From contig NZ_CP011504.1 in NCBI RefSeq assembly GCF_001028665.1, positions 3,038,001-3,102,000 on the forward strand: 64,000 nucleotides of DNA. Reading direction: 5' to 3'. The DNA comes from Burkholderia pyrrocinia (GTDB lineage Bacteria > Pseudomonadota > Gammaproteobacteria > Burkholderiales > Burkholderiaceae). The notes beneath the pieces were generated by a model. That model saw only the letters and a list, made by a program, of their open reading frames with translations, was not told where the DNA came from and ran no database searches. Position 1 is the first letter of the stretch; every line of letters begins with the position of its first letter. The translations under genes were made by a program, and so were the position numbers. Positions 1-11,830 of the stretch are shown here, piece by piece.

Positions 1-549
1 CTCGGGCACCGAACGGAAAAACTCCTCGTACTCGTCGTCGGTACAGAAATTCATCACGCGCTCGACGCCCGCACGGTTGTACCAGCTGCGGTCGAACAGC
101 ACGATCTCGCCGCCGGCCGGCAGATGCGCGACGTAGCGCTGGAAGTACCATTGCGTGCGCTCGCGGTTGTTCGGCGCGGGCAACGCGGCGACCCGGCAGA
201 CACGCGGGTTCAGGCGCTGCGTGATGCGCTTGATCACGCCGCCCTTGCCCGCCGCGTCGCGCCCCTCGAAAATGACGACGAGCCGGTGCCCGGTGGTCAT
301 GACCCAGTCCTGCAGCTTCACGAGTTCGCCCTGCAGCCGGAACAGCTCGCGGAAATACTCCTTGCGCGCCTCGCGACGCTCCGGCGAGAACAGCAGGTCC
401 TCGCCATTGTCGAAGCGGCGATCGTCGAGCTCCATCTCGAGCTCTTCGTCGTACGCGTCGACGAGATCTTCCTCGAAACGGCGCTGGCGCGTTTCCATCG
501 ACGTCGTATCGGCGACGTCGTCGTCGGTGCGGGTATCGTTTTCGCCCAT
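1..549 (-). CDS. ppk2: Polyphosphate kinase 2 (PPK2), N-terminal part, cut by window edge
   Basis: PPK2-family kinases transfer phosphate between inorganic polyphosphate and nucleotides. About 183 residues are visible: an acidic N-terminal tail rich in Asp and Glu, then the start of the P-loop kinase fold. The Walker A segment reads GRDAAGKGG and is followed by RITQRLNPR and later FDRSWYNRAGVE, the Walker B/lid region typical of PPK2 class I. The ATG at 547-549 has an AAGGAGG ribosome binding site a few bases upstream, which fixes the start. The C-terminal third lies beyond position 1, so the nucleotide preference (ADP or GDP) cannot be judged. Codon use is typical of the surrounding GC-rich chromosome. 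Confidence 0.93.
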   Translation of the reverse strand, partial: MGENDTRTDDDVADTTSMETRQRRFEEDLVDAYDEELEMELDDRRFDNGEDLLFSPERREARKEYFRELFRLQGELVKLQDWVMTTGHRLVVIFEGRDAAGKGGVIKRITQRLNPRVCRVAALPAPNNRERTQWYFQRYVAHLPAGGEIVLFDRSWYNRAGVERVMNFCTDDEYEEFFRSVPE

Positions 550-644
550 GGGGCCTCCTTCCATCATTGACGCAGGCAAACTTTGCCATTATCCCAGTGT
601 CGCGCGTCAAATTGATGAAAACCGGCTGTCCAGGCCCTGGCCCG

Positions 645-905
645 TCAGAAGCGGAATGCGAGCAGCACGCTGGCCAGCACCGGGTTCGCCGAAATGTCGA
701 ACGTGTTCGACGCGAGCGTCCGGTTCGGCTGGCTGATGTCGAGCGTAATCTTCGTACGCAACGGGATGTAGGTCACCATCCCGGTGATCCAGAACCGGCG
801 CGTGATCTGGTAGCTCGCGCCGACGGTGAACACCGGCTCCCATACGCTCTTCACCTTCGCGGACACGTTGGTCTTCCCCGACAGCAGCAGGTCGCCGCCG
901 GCATC
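645..905 (-). pseudogene. OmpW-family outer-membrane protein, C-terminal fragment
   Basis: The last 80 or so codons of this frame resemble the end of an OmpW-type eight-stranded beta-barrel: a WEPVFTVGASYQI strand, then WITGMVTYIPLRTK and a terminal aromatic, LLAFRF. OmpW ends in the same way, with the YxPLxTK strand and a C-terminal Phe. Upstream of about 905 the frame stays open but the protein turns into low-complexity shadow sequence, with no signal peptide and no N-terminal strands. Position 905 is also where an unrelated fragment begins on the other strand. I read this as the 3' remnant of a deleted ompW gene. Confidence in the family is fair; the exact break point is approximate. Confidence 0.6.
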
Positions 906-1097
906 CCGGATCCGCCAGGTCGGCTGCTGAACCTGCGGCGCGACATCTCGGGCAACCGGCAGAAGCTGTTCGACAGCGATCTCGATGCGCTGAAGCTGCA
1001 GTTGAAGCTGAAAAGCGTGCTCGGCATGCTCGACGAACAGCCGCTGGTGTCGGTGGACGGTTTTCTTGAAAACAATGCGGCGAGCGACCCGGGCTGA
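906..1097 (+). pseudogene. TolC-family outer-membrane efflux protein, C-terminal fragment
   Basis: This stretch encodes about 63 residues that look like the last helical part of a TolC/outer-membrane-factor protein: a LLNLRRD motif, then a long helix with KLQLKLKSVLGMLDEQ. TolC-type proteins commonly end with LLxxRRD..., a Lys/Gln-rich helix and a GxLxExDL turn. Nothing upstream in this frame continues the family, and there is no start signal. It meets the OmpW remnant tail-inward at about 905, so it is probably the other side of the same deletion. The family call rests on motif shape only. Confidence 0.4.
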
Positions 1098-1181
1098 GTG
1101 CGATTCGCGGCCAGGCCCGAACACCCGGCCGCGCAACGGCATGCACGCCCGCTGTCGCGAACGCGCACGCGTCGCTTCACG

Positions 1182-2903
<1,722 letters not shown>

Positions 2904-3305
2904 TGCATGTCCCCCATGTAGATCTCCTTCAGGCAGGAAAAGCACCTGATCCGCTTATAGCCGCTGGCGCGCCGACGGCCATATGCCGGTTTCGTAGTAT
3001 AGGGGGACAAAAAGGGTCGAACACGCGGCGCGCCACGAAAGCGCTTCGATTGGGCGCGCCCGGTCACGCAGCGGCGCTGCGGCATGCATGCGGGCCGGTC
3101 GAAATTGCATGCGGTACGACGCGTCATCACGCAACGCACAAAACGGAAAGTTGCGAACTGCGCTGCGTGCAACACATGCACACAAAAAAATCTGCGGACG
3201 AGCCACCCGTTGCCCGGACCGATCTGAGAAGATAGCGCCCCGCTTTCGCGCCGCATCGCTTTCTTTCGTTCACGCGCCGCTTCACGTTTCTTCGTCTCAT
3301 TCCCT
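2904..3305. other. Divergent intergenic region between ggt and the YdjM-like gene
   Basis: This 402-bp stretch must hold the promoters of two divergent genes. It contains a local AT-richer patch (around 3095-3210, with an A7 run at 3183-3189) and copies of GGCGCGCC/GGGCGCGCC near 3028-3062. I see no convincing ORF, terminator or strong operator palindrome. Confidence 0.5.
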
Positions 3306-3830
3306 ATGGCATCACACAATGCGCATCATGCGTCCGGCTTCGCGGCCGGCGTCGCCGCCGCCGTCCTCGTCGCGCAGACCGGTACGACAGGCCCGTGGCA
3401 TGCGGGCCTGCTCGCCGCGTTCGCAGCCGGCGTCGCGGGCGGCACCGCGCCCGACTGGCTCGAAGTCGCATGGTGGAGCCGCAAGCGCCGCCTGTGGATC
3501 ACGCACCGCACCGTCACGCACTGGGGCATCGGCTGGATCGCGCTGCTCGCGCTCGGGTGGCACGGGCTCACCCATCATCCGCATCCGCTGTGGGCCGCGC
3601 CGCTGTTCGGCTTCGCGTGCGGCGGCGTAATGCACCTGCTCGCCGACTGGCCGAACCCGCTCGGCGTGCCGTGGATCTGGCGGCGTCACTCGCTCAACCT
3701 GTGGAACAGCGGACATTGCGACCTGATCGTGGTGGCCGCCGCATGGGGCGGCACGCTGTGGCTCGCGCAGTCGCTGTGGACGCGCGCGCCGCTGCTCGAA
3801 CACTGGCTCGGCTGGCTGCATCGCGTGTAG
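3306..3830 (+). CDS. YdjM-type membrane-bound metal-dependent hydrolase family protein
   Basis: A 174-residue inner-membrane protein of the YdjM/DUF457 family. It has four or five hydrophobic segments. His/Asp clusters of the family are present: N-terminal SHNAHH, GGTAPDWLE (46-53), THRTVTHW (66-73) and a late HLLADWPNP, consistent with a metal-binding site at the membrane face. Family members are annotated as putative hydrolases and some are SOS-controlled, but the substrate is unknown. I see no LexA box upstream here. The ATG at 3306 comes right after a C/T-rich leader with no strong ribosome binding site. It reads away from ggt and towards lhr, 222 bp from the helicase start. That gap holds a 9-bp GC hairpin (3941-3961) without a T run. 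Confidence 0.8.
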   Translation: MASHNAHHASGFAAGVAAAVLVAQTGTTGPWHAGLLAAFAAGVAGGTAPDWLEVAWWSRKRRLWITHRTVTHWGIGWIALLALGWHGLTHHPHPLWAAPLFGFACGGVMHLLADWPNPLGVPWIWRRHSLNLWNSGHCDLIVVAAAWGGTLWLAQSLWTRAPLLEHWLGWLHRV

Positions 3831-4052
3831 TCGCTTGCAGTCGCGGTTCCGTGCGATATCGGCGTGCCGGCGCGCACGCAACTTTACGTCCATCGTTGAA
3901 AGTGCGATGCGGGCCCCCATCTCGATCCGGATCGCCGACGCGCGTGCCGGAACGGCACGCGATGCCCGGCACGCACGCGCGACGTCTGGCACACTGGCGA
4001 TTCGATTCTCGCGCGATCCGCCCGCACGCTCGCACCCCATTTCAACGCTCCG

Positions 4053-7000
4053 ATGGACGTCACCGCTACCCGCCCTGCCGCCAGTGCGCTCGACGTGTTC
4101 CACCCGGCCGTCGCCGCGTGGTTCCGGCGCACGTTCGCCGCGCCGACCGGCGCGCAGGCGCTCGCGTGGCCGCACATCAAGGCCGGCCGCTCGACGCTCG
4201 TCGCCGCGCCGACCGGCTCCGGCAAGACGCTCACCGCGTTCCTGTGCGCGCTCGACGATCTGGTGCGCGATGCGCTGTCGCGCGACGGCACGCTTCCCGA
4301 TGCGACGCTCGTCGTCTACGTGTCGCCGCTGAAGGCGCTGTCGAACGACATCCACGTGAACCTCGACGCGCCGCTCGCCGGCATCGCCGAATCGCTCGCG
4401 CAACTCGGCCTGCCGGTGCCGGCGATCCGCACCGCGGTGCGCACCGGCGACACGACGCAGGCCGAGCGCGCCGCGCTGCGCAAGCGCGCGCCGCACATCC
4501 TCGTCACGACGCCCGAGTCGCTGTACGTGCTGCTGTCGTCCACGTCGGGACGACAGATGCTGTCGAACGTGCGCTCGGTCATCGTCGACGAAATCCACGC
4601 GCTCGCATCGTCCAAGCGCGGCAGCCATCTCGCGCTGTCGCTCGAACGTCTCGACGCGCTGGCCGGCCATGCGCTGCCGCGCATCGGGCTGTCGGCCACG
4701 CAAAAACCGATCGACGCGGTCGCGCGGTTCCTGGTCGGCGGGCCGGCCGATGCGCCGCGCGACTGCACGATCGTCGACACGGGCCACACGCGCGAGCGCG
4801 ACCTCGCGCTCGAACTGCCGAACGTGCCGCTCGAACCCGTGATGGCGACCGACGTGTGGGAACAGATATACGACCGGATCGCGGGGCTCGCGGCTGCGCA
4901 TCGCACGACGCTGGTGTTCGTCAACACGCGGCGCACCGCCGAGCGCATGGCGCGCCATCTCGCCGACCGGCTCGGCAAGGAATCGATCGCCGCGCATCAC
5001 GGCAGTCTCGCGAAGGAGCACCGCTTCGATGCCGAGCAGCGCCTGAAGCGCGGCGAACTGAAGCTGCTCGTCGCAACGGCATCGCTCGAACTCGGCATCG
5101 ACATCGGCGATGTCGATCTCGTCTGCCAGGTCGGCTCGCCGCGCGGGATCGCGCCGTTCCTGCAGCGCGTCGGCCGCTCGGGGCACCACGTCGGCGGCAT
5201 ACCGAAGGGCCGGCTGTTCCCGCTGTCGCGCGACGAACTCGTCGAATGCGCGGCGCTGCTCGATTGCGTGCAACGCGGCGAACTCGACGCATTGCGGATT
5301 CCCGAAGCGCCGCTCGACGTGCTCGCGCAGCAGATCGTCGCCGAAGTCGCGTGCGCGGAATGGCAGGAGGACGCGCTGTATGCAAGCTTCACGCGCGCGG
5401 CGCCGTATGCGCGGCTGACGCGCGAGCGCTTCGACGAAGTGATGAAGATGCTCGCCGAAGGCTTCACGAGCCGCCGCGGCGTGCGTGGCGCGTACCTGCA
5501 TCGCGACGTGGTCGGCGGTACGGTGCGCGGGCGCCGCAATGCGATGATGACCGCGACCACGTCGGGCGGCACGATCCCCGACATGGCCGACTACGCGGTG
5601 CTGCTCGAACCGCAGGGCATCCAGGTCGGCACCGTCAACGAGGATTTCGCGATCGAGAGCCTGGCCGGCGACGTGTTCCAGCTCGGCAACCAGTCGTACC
5701 GGATCATTCGCGTGGAAACGGGCCGCGTGCGCGTCGAGGACGCGCAGGGCCAGTCGCCGAACATTCCGTTCTGGCTCGGCGAAGCGCCGGGGCGCAGCGA
5801 CGAGCTGTCGGCGGCGGTCGGCCGGCTGCGCGCGCGGCTCGACGGGTTGTTCGCCGACGGCGACCGGCAAGCCGACACCGGCGGACGCAATCGCGCGGGC
5901 GGTAACGCGGCGAGCGAGGCAGCAGCCCAAGCGGGAGCCGCCGCAAGCACCGCCGAAAGCCGCCTCGCACCGGCGTTGCGCTGGCTCGTCGACGATCTCC
6001 ACCTGTCGCCCGACGCCGCGCGCCAGATCGCCGACTACCTCGCCCGCACGCGTGCCGCGCTCGGCGCACTGCCGACGCAGGACACGCTCGTGATGGAGCG
6101 TTTCTTCGACGAATCGGGCGGCACGCAGCTCGTGATCCATTCGCCGTTCGGCAGCCGCATCAACCGCGCGTGGGGGCTCGCGCTGCGCAAGCGCTTCTGC
6201 CGCAGTTTCAACTTCGAGCTGCAGGCCGCCGCGACCGACGACGCGATCATCCTGTCGCTGTCGCTCGCGCACAGCTTCGCGCTCGACGAAGTGTGGCGCT
6301 ACCTGCGTTCGGCCAGCGCCGAGCACGTGCTGGTCCAGGCGCTGCTCGACGCGCCGATGTTCGGCGTGCGCTGGCGCTGGAACGCGACGACCGCGCTCGC
6401 GCTGCCGCGCTTCACGGGCGGCCGGCGCACCGCGCCGCAACTGCAGCGGATGAAGAGCGAGGATCTGCTCGCGACCGTGTTCCCGGACCAGGTCGCGTGC
6501 ATCGAGAACATCGTCGGCGAACGCGAGATCCCGCATCACCCGCTCGTCGACCAGACGCTCGACGATTGCCTGCACGACGCGATGGACACCGACGGCTGGC
6601 TCGCGCTGCTGCGCCGGATCGAAAGCGGCGCGATCGAGCTGGTCGCGCGCGACCTGCCCGCGCCGTCGCCGCTCGCGGCCGAGATCCTGAACGCGAAACC
6701 GTATGCGTTCCTCGACGATGCGCCGCTCGAGGAGCGCCGCACGCAGGCCGTGCAGTCGCGCCGCTGGAGCGATCCCGAATCGGCCGACGATCTCGGCGCG
6801 CTCGACGCCGACGCGATCGATGCGGTGCGCGACGAAGCATGGCCGCTCGTGCGCGACGCCGACGAAATGCACGATGCGCTGCTCACGCTCGCGTGCGTCG
6901 CCGACAGCGAAGCACAGGCACACGAAGGCTGGCCCGACCGGCTCGCGGAACTCGCGGAACGCCGCCGCGCGACGCAACTCGTCGTGCCGGGCAGCGCCGC

Positions 7001-8495
7001 GCTGTGGGTGCCGGTCGAACGGCTCGTGTGCATGCGTGCGCTGCATCCCGACGCACGTGTGGCACCGGCGCTCAAGGTGCCGGCCGCCTGCGCGCAACCG
7101 TGGGAAGCGGATGCCGCACTCGTCGACGTGGTCCGCGCGCGGCTCACCGGCTTCGGGCCGCTTGCGCTCGACGCGATTGCGACACCGCTCGGCCTTCCGC
7201 CGGCGTCGATCGCGACGGCGCTCGCGGCGCTGGAGCGCGAAGGCTATGTGATGCGCGGCCGGTTCACGCCGGGCGCGACGACGGACGAATGGTGCGAACG
7301 CCACCTGCTCGCGCGCATTCATCGCTATACGGTGAAGCGGCTGCGCCGCGAGATCGAACCGGTCGAACGCGCCGACTTCATGCGCTTCCTGTTCCATTGG
7401 CAGCACCTGACGCCCGACACGCGCGGCACGGGCCGCGATGCACTCGCAGCCGTCGTCGAACAACTCGAAGGCTTCGAGGCCGCGGCGAGCGCATGGGAAG
7501 ACGCGCTGCTGCCCGCGCGGCTCACCGACTATATGGCGGGCGGCCTCGACGAGCTGTGCCGCTCGGGCAAGCTCGTGTGGACGCGCATCGGCGCACCGGC
7601 GCGCGCGGCCGGCACACCCGTGAAGACGACGCCGATCGTGCTGCTGCCGCGCCGCCACCTCGCCGCATGGCAGGCGCTGCGTGACCCCGACGCGCAACCG
7701 GCGCTGTCCGCGCGGGCCACGCAGGTGCGCGACGCGCTCGCCGCGCACGGCGCGATGTTCTTCGATGCGCTGCTCGACGACCTGCACATGCTGCCCGTCG
7801 AACTCGAACAGGCACTCGGCGAGCTCGTATCGGCCGGCCTCGTGAATGCGGACAGCTACGCGGGCCTGCGCGCGCTGCTGAAACCGGCCGTCAAGCGCAG
7901 CGCGACCTATGCGCCGCGCACGCGACGCGGCGGTGCGCTGATCGGCGGGATGGACGACGCGGGCCGCTGGGCGCTCGTGCAGCGTCAGGCGCCGCCGGAC
8001 GATGCGCCGGCGCCGAAACGCGGCCCGGCCGCGACCGATCCCGACGCGCTCGAACACATCGCGTGGACGCTGCTGCGCCGCTACGGCGTCGTGTTCTGGC
8101 GGCTGCTCGAACGCGAAGCCGACTGGCTGCCGAGCTGGCGCGAACTCGCGCGCGTGCTGCAGCGCCTCGAAGCGCGCGGCGAGATTCGCGGCGGTCGTTT
8201 CGTCGCCGGGCTCGCGGGCGAGCAGTTCGCGCTGCCCGAGGCGATTCCGATCCTGCGCGAGCTGCGGCGGCAACCCGGCGACGGGCAGTACGTCTGCGTG
8301 ACGGGCGCCGACCCGTTGAATCTCGCCGGCACGCTGCTGCCCGGCGACAAGGTGCCGGCGCTGGCCGGCAATCGCGTGCTGTTCCGCGACGGCGTGCCTG
8401 TCGCATCGCTCGTGTCGGGTACGTTCCACTACGCACCCGAACTGTCGCCCGCCGCGCGCGAGGATGCGCGCCTGCGGCTCGCGCGCCACTGCTGA
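4053..8495 (+). CDS. lhr: Large superfamily 2 helicase Lhr
   Basis: A 1480-residue DEAD/DEAH-family helicase close in length to enterobacterial Lhr (about 1540). Visible motifs are Walker [13 protein letters not shown] near residue 52, motif Ia [14 protein letters not shown], Walker B VDEIH, SATQ (motif III) and the C-terminal RecA motifs FVNTRRTAE and [10 protein letters not shown] Lhr-core winged-helix and beta-barrel region follows, then a long C-terminal extension ending in FHYAPELSP. Lhr-type enzymes translocate on single-stranded DNA and unwind DNA or RNA-DNA hybrids, and are linked to DNA repair. A low-complexity Ala/Gly/Asn linker near residues 610-635 separates core and extension. 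It appears monocistronic, about 115 bp upstream of the exporter gene. A 2082-codon frame on the opposite strand (3312-9560) is only a shadow. Confidence 0.93.
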   Translation: MDVTATRPAASALDVFHPAVAAWFRRTFAAPTGAQALAWPHIKAGRSTLVAAPTGSGKTLTAFLCALDDLVRDALSRDGTLPDATLVVYVSPLKALSNDIHVNLDAPLAGIAESLAQLGLPVPAIRTAVRTGDTTQAERAALRKRAPHILVTTPESLYVLLSSTSGRQMLSNVRSVIVDEIHALASSKRGSHLALSLERLDALAGHALPRIGLSATQKPIDAVARFLVGGPADAPRDCTIVDTGHTRERDLALELPNVPLEPVMATDVWEQIYDRIAGLAAAHRTTLVFVNTRRTAERMARHLADRLGKESIAAHHGSLAKEHRFDAEQRLKRGELKLLVATASLELGIDIGDVDLVCQVGSPRGIAPFLQRVGRSGHHVGGIPKGRLFPLSRDELVECAALLDCVQRGELDALRIPEAPLDVLAQQIVAEVACAEWQEDALYASFTRAAPYARLTRERFDEVMKMLAEGFTSRRGVRGAYLHRDVVGGTVRGRRNAMMTATTSGGTIPDMADYAVLLEPQGIQVGTVNEDFAIESLAGDVFQLGNQSYRIIRVETGRVRVEDAQGQSPNIPFWLGEAPGRSDELSAAVGRLRARLDGLFADGDRQADTGGRNRAGGNAASEAAAQAGAAASTAESRLAPALRWLVDDLHLSPDAARQIADYLARTRAALGALPTQDTLVMERFFDESGGTQLVIHSPFGSRINRAWGLALRKRFCRSFNFELQAAATDDAIILSLSLAHSFALDEVWRYLRSASAEHVLVQALLDAPMFGVRWRWNATTALALPRFTGGRRTAPQLQRMKSEDLLATVFPDQVACIENIVGEREIPHHPLVDQTLDDCLHDAMDTDGWLALLRRIESGAIELVARDLPAPSPLAAEILNAKPYAFLDDAPLEERRTQAVQSRRWSDPESADDLGALDADAIDAVRDEAWPLVRDADEMHDALLTLACVADSEAQAHEGWPDRLAELAERRRATQLVVPGSAALWVPVERLVCMRALHPDARVAPALKVPAACAQPWEADAALVDVVRARLTGFGPLALDAIATPLGLPPASIATALAALEREGYVMRGRFTPGATTDEWCERHLLARIHRYTVKRLRREIEPVERADFMRFLFHWQHLTPDTRGTGRDALAAVVEQLEGFEAAASAWEDALLPARLTDYMAGGLDELCRSGKLVWTRIGAPARAAGTPVKTTPIVLLPRRHLAAWQALRDPDAQPALSARATQVRDALAAHGAMFFDALLDDLHMLPVELEQALGELVSAGLVNADSYAGLRALLKPAVKRSATYAPRTRRGGALIGGMDDAGRWALVQRQAPPDDAPAPKRGPAATDPDALEHIAWTLLRRYGVVFWRLLEREADWLPSWRELARVLQRLEARGEIRGGRFVAGLAGEQFALPEAIPILRELRRQPGDGQYVCVTGADPLNLAGTLLPGDKVPALAGNRVLFRDGVPVASLVSGTFHYAPELSPAAREDARLRLARHC

Positions 8496-8612
8496 CATCC
8501 ACGGACTACTGATCGCCGGGCCGCGCTGCCGGCAGCGTTCGGGTAGCATCGGACGATTGCCCGCGCGGGCTCCCGCGCCCAGACAAAACAAGACTTCCGG
8601 AGACTGCCGCTC

Positions 8613-9887
8613 ATGACTTCGCATGCCGACTCGCCCGCCGCTCATCACGCGGGCTCGTTGACCATTTTCCAGGGCGCCGCGCTGTATATCGGCGCGGTGC
8701 TCGGCACCGGCGTGATCGCGTTGCCTGCGCTGGCAGCCGAGGTCGCGGGCCCGGCGTCGCTGCTCGCATGGGCCGCACTCGTCGTGCTGTCCGGGCCGCT
8801 TGCGGCCACCTTCGCCGCACTCGGCGCACGTTATCCCGACGCGGGCGGCGTTTCGACCTACGCGCGGCGCGCATTCGGGCCGAAAGCGGCGGCGATCGTC
8901 GGATGGTGCTTCTATTTCGCGGTGCCGGCCGGCGCGCCGGCCGCCGCGATGTTCGGCGGCGCGTACGTCGCGGCCGTCACGGGCGGCGGGCACACGACGG
9001 TCATCGTCACGGCTGCCGCGCTGATCGCGACCGTGTCGGCCGCGAATGCGTTCGGCGTCACCGTATCGGGCCGCATGCAGCTCGTGTTGTCGGCGCTGCT
9101 CGTCACGCTGCTGGTCGCCGCGGTGCTGGCGTCCGCGCCGCATGCGCGCACCGCGAACCTGCAGCCGTTCGCACCGCACGGCTGGCTCGCGGTCGGCCAG
9201 GCCGCCGCGCTGCTCGTATGGAGCTTCGCGGGCTGGGAAGCGATCACGCATCTCGCGGCCGAATTCCGCCGGCCCGCGCACGACATGCCGCGCTCGGCCG
9301 CCATTGCGGTCGTGGTCGTCGGGTTCCTGTATCTGTCGGTCGCCGCCGCGAGCGTGACGGTGCTCGGGCCGTCTGCCGGCGCCTCGGGCGCGCCGCTCGC
9401 CGAACTGATCGCGGGCGGCATCGGCGGCCACGCGCAGGTGCTCGCAGCCGCGGCCGCGCTGCTGCTCACGCTCGGCACGATGAACGCGTATTTCGCGGGC
9501 GCGGCCAAGCTCGGCGCGGCGCTCGGGCGCGACGGCGCGTTGCCCGCGTGGCTCGCGCAAGGCAGCCAGGTCGGCGGCGTCCCGCGCCGTAGCCTCGGCG
9601 TGATCGCCGTGCTCGCGGCCGTCGCGCTGGCCGCGACGACGATCTCGGACGTCGGACCGAAACCGCTCGTGCTCGTAACGTCCGGGTGTTTCGTGATGGT
9701 GTATGGGCTCGGTGCGGCCGCCGCGCTGAAGTTGCTACCGCGCGGCGGCATCGCTTACCGCTGCGCGTGGATTTCGCTGGTTGCGGTTGCCGGGCTGTTC
9801 CTGACGACGGGCTGGTATCTCCTGTGCCCGCTGCTGCTCGCGGGCGGCGCGCTGCTTTATCTGCGGGTGACCGGGCCGCGCAAATGA
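8613..9887 (+). CDS. YjeH-like amino-acid (methionine/branched-chain) exporter, APC family
   Basis: A 424-residue APC-superfamily transporter with about twelve hydrophobic helices. It opens with the classic APC helix-1 signature IGAVLGTGVIALPAL (residues 27-41), has WSFAGWEAITHLAAEF near 205-220 and a helix-8 segment TMNAYFAGAAKLG. The closest family I recognise is YjeH, the L-methionine and branched-chain amino-acid exporter of E. coli; that specificity is inferred from family likeness. The ATG at 8613 follows an ACTTCCGGAGACTGCCGCTC leader with a GGAG box. It lies downstream of lhr without an obvious terminator between them, so read-through from lhr is possible. Confidence 0.82.
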   Translation: MTSHADSPAAHHAGSLTIFQGAALYIGAVLGTGVIALPALAAEVAGPASLLAWAALVVLSGPLAATFAALGARYPDAGGVSTYARRAFGPKAAAIVGWCFYFAVPAGAPAAAMFGGAYVAAVTGGGHTTVIVTAAALIATVSAANAFGVTVSGRMQLVLSALLVTLLVAAVLASAPHARTANLQPFAPHGWLAVGQAAALLVWSFAGWEAITHLAAEFRRPAHDMPRSAAIAVVVVGFLYLSVAAASVTVLGPSAGASGAPLAELIAGGIGGHAQVLAAAAALLLTLGTMNAYFAGAAKLGAALGRDGALPAWLAQGSQVGGVPRRSLGVIAVLAAVALAATTISDVGPKPLVLVTSGCFVMVYGLGAAAALKLLPRGGIAYRCAWISLVAVAGLFLTTGWYLLCPLLLAGGALLYLRVTGPRK

Positions 9888-9987
9888 CCGGCCGTGCGCG
9901 CGCGGGCTGACACCCGCCCGCTCGCGGCGACGCGCCGGCAGATCGTTGGCCGAATCGCTGGCCGGATCGCCGCGCGCATCGCTTCGG

Positions 9988-10284
9988 TCAGGCCGGCACC
10001 AGCTCAAAGCTGAGCCGTTTGCCGAGCGCGGCGGCCGCGCTCGCGAGCGTCGCCAGCGTGAGGCTCGTGTCGGTTTCGTCGAGCAGCCGGTTGAGCGCCG
10101 CACGACTGGTTTTCATCCGCGCGGCCATCGCGGTTTTGGTGATGTGCTGCGCCTTCATTTCCTGCCCGATCTGCCACGCGATCACGCGCTTGATCGCGGT
10201 GGCGGTGGCCGCTTCGAGATTGCCGTCCTCTTCGAGGAAGGTATCGAAGTCGCTGCCGATATGCGGGTTGTTCGTGGTCGTCAT
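9988..10284 (-). CDS. higA: HigA-type antitoxin, XRE/Cro helix-turn-helix
   Basis: A 98-residue DNA-binding antitoxin. The C-terminal half carries a Cro-type helix-turn-helix (TKTAMAARMKTSRAALNRLLDE), and the tail LGKRLSFELVPA is typical of antitoxins paired with Gp49-like toxins. The ATG at 10284 is preceded by GGAG with a six-base gap, whereas a TTG four codons further up lacks a ribosome binding site, so I use 10284. It lies 72 bp downstream of the toxin gene in the same direction (toxin first, the higBA order). The pair is probably autoregulated through the palindrome in front of the toxin gene. Confidence 0.85.
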   Translation of the reverse strand: MTTTNNPHIGSDFDTFLEEDGNLEAATATAIKRVIAWQIGQEMKAQHITKTAMAARMKTSRAALNRLLDETDTSLTLATLASAAAALGKRLSFELVPA

Positions 10285-10356
10285 GTCGTACTCCAATGCA
10301 TGGCGTTGCCGGCTGCCCGACCGTCGACGACGGTGGGTTGCGGCGCAACCGGGAAT

Positions 10357-10716
10357 TCAAATGGCGTGCGTCAGCGCTTTCAGGCGCGCGACGGTGACGT
10401 CGAGATCGTCCGACGGCGTGGCCCGCGACTGCTTGAAGAAGCCGTGCAGCAGGACCATCGTGTCGCCGACGACCGTGAACAGCACGCGGGCGCTCCGCCC
10501 CGGCAGCATCACGCGGATCTCCCATAGATCCTTCGCCATCTTCCGGACCAGCGGCATGCCGAGCGGCCAGCCGAGTTGAACGGTCTTGATCTCTTCGCCG
10601 ATCGCCCTTCGCTCCACTTGCCCGAGCGCCTTGAGCCATTCGCGCACCGGCTCGTTGCCTCGGGCCGTGCGAAAGAACCGCACGCCGAGCGTGACCTGGA
10701 TCTGCTGTCTCGCCAT
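10357..10716 (-). CDS. higB: HigB/Gp49-like toxin, RelE superfamily
   Basis: A 119-residue Gp49-like (DUF891) protein of the RelE/HigB superfamily; such toxins usually cleave ribosome-bound mRNA. Family traits are seen in order: an N-terminal VRFFRTARGNEPVREWLKAL helix region, the central KDLWEIRV strand, then GRSARVLFTVVGDTMVLLHGFFKQSR, where the Arg and Phe-Lys residues line the active site. I chose the ATG at 10716 because upstream in-frame starts (TTG near 10758) fall inside the operator. The antitoxin follows directly. Nothing suggests that the toxin is broken. Confidence 0.85.
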   Translation of the reverse strand: MARQQIQVTLGVRFFRTARGNEPVREWLKALGQVERRAIGEEIKTVQLGWPLGMPLVRKMAKDLWEIRVMLPGRSARVLFTVVGDTMVLLHGFFKQSRATPSDDLDVTVARLKALTHAI

Positions 10717-10729
10717 CGTCTTGTCACCA

Positions 10730-10751
10730 ATCGTACCAAAAACGATACGAT
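10730..10751. promoter_or_regulatory. Palindromic operator of the higBA pair
   Basis: ATCGTA and TACGAT form an inverted repeat with a 10-bp spacer, starting 14 bp upstream of the higB ATG in an otherwise featureless, AT-richer spot. This is the expected place and form for an autorepressing antitoxin site. Confidence 0.55.
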
Positions 10752-10805
10752 ATGCCAAGCACCACGAGGACGGCTACTGGCCGGATGGCCAATCCGGAAG
10801 CGGAG

Positions 10806-10835
10806 AAAAAGACTGAGCCGGGCTTGTCGCCCGGC
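10806..10835 (-). terminator. Rho-independent terminator of pcaQ
   Basis: Read leftward from the pcaQ stop codon, GCCGGGC and GCCCGGC form a 7-bp stem with a 5-base loop (10817-10835). A run of five T's (A's on the plus strand at 10806-10810) follows six bases later. Confidence 0.5.
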
Positions 10836-10843
10836 ACGAAGGA

Positions 10844-11830
10844 TCAGCGATCGCTGCGCCCCGGCTTGCGCGCGGCGCGTGGCGTCCGGTGCGGGCGCTT
10901 GTCGCCGAACCGCGACCGCGCGATGTCGCGCACGGCATCGATCAGCGTCCGTGCGACCGGCGACGGCTGCGCGTCGGTGCGCAGGATGAGCCCGACCGGC
11001 TCGTCGGTACCCGCGGACGGCAGCGGCAGGCGCGCCAGCGCACCTGCCGACAGATCGTATTCGGCCGCGTAGAGCGGCACGAACCACACCGCGTCGTTCT
11101 CGAGCGCCAGCGCGCGCGCGACCGATACCGACAACACCTCGATGAACGAATCCAGCGGCGGCGCGCCGCATGCGCCGAGCAGTTGCTCGGCCGACTGCCG
11201 GATCAGCGTGCCGTACGGCGGCAGCACGACCGGATAGCGCGCGAGCTCGGTGGCCGGCGCCGCGCTCGACAGCAGCGGATGCCCGGCGCGCACGACCGCG
11301 ACGAGCGGCTCGTTGTACAACTGCTCGAACGCGAGCCCGATCATCCGCTCCGGCTCCGACAGTCGCCCGATCGCGCATTCGATCGCACCGGACTTCAGGC
11401 GCTCCAGCAGATCGGCGTTCGCGGCCGTCGCGATCCGCACGACGATGCGCGGCCAGCGCTCGGCCAGCGCCTTCATCAACGCAGGCGCAAGCGATGCCGC
11501 GACGGTCGGCAGCATGCCGATTTCCAGCGTCGCCGCGGCGGCCCCGCCCTCGCGCGCGAGCAGCCCGACGCCCTGCCGCAGCGCCAGCACGCACGCGTTC
11601 GCATGCGGCATGAACAACTGCGCTTCGCGGGTCGGCTGCGCACCCTGCCGGCTGCGCTCGAACAGCTTCACGCCGAGGATCGCCTCCAGTTCGGCGATCG
11701 TCTTCGACACGGCCGGCTGCGTGATCGACAGGCTTTCGGCCGCCTTCTGCACGCCGCCCAACTGCGCGACCGCGAGAAAGCACTGCAAGTGCCGGAACTT
11801 GACGCGGCCGTCGGCGATACGGTTATTCAT
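10844..11830 (-). CDS. pcaQ: PcaQ, LysR-type activator of protocatechuate degradation
   Basis: A 328-residue LysR-type regulator. The N-terminal winged helix-turn-helix (FRHLQCFLAVAQLGGVQKAAESL, then SITQPAVSKTIAELE) and the LFERSRQG wing match PcaQ, which activates protocatechuate dioxygenase genes in response to pathway intermediates such as beta-carboxy-cis,cis-muconate. The effector domain spans roughly residues 95-300, followed by a basic tail. The start overlaps a 15-bp ATAAC-N5-GTTAT box, so PcaQ may repress its own gene. Its normal target pcaHG lies 1.8 kb to the right with two unrelated genes between. The specific name rests on resemblance plus the matching boxes in front of pcaH. 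Confidence 0.88.
   Translation of the reverse strand: MNNRIADGRVKFRHLQCFLAVAQLGGVQKAAESLSITQPAVSKTIAELEAILGVKLFERSRQGAQPTREAQLFMPHANACVLALRQGVGLLAREGGAAAATLEIGMLPTVAASLAPALMKALAERWPRIVVRIATAANADLLERLKSGAIECAIGRLSEPERMIGLAFEQLYNEPLVAVVRAGHPLLSSAAPATELARYPVVLPPYGTLIRQSAEQLLGACGAPPLDSFIEVLSVSVARALALENDAVWFVPLYAAEYDLSAGALARLPLPSAGTDEPVGLILRTDAQPSPVARTLIDAVRDIARSRFGDKRPHRTPRAARKPGRSDR

Noticed and set aside
3312..9560. A 2082-codon open frame on the minus strand opposite lhr and yjeH
   Set aside because: It is an Arg/Ala/His-rich shadow of GC-rich coding DNA without domains. The plus-strand genes have clear families.
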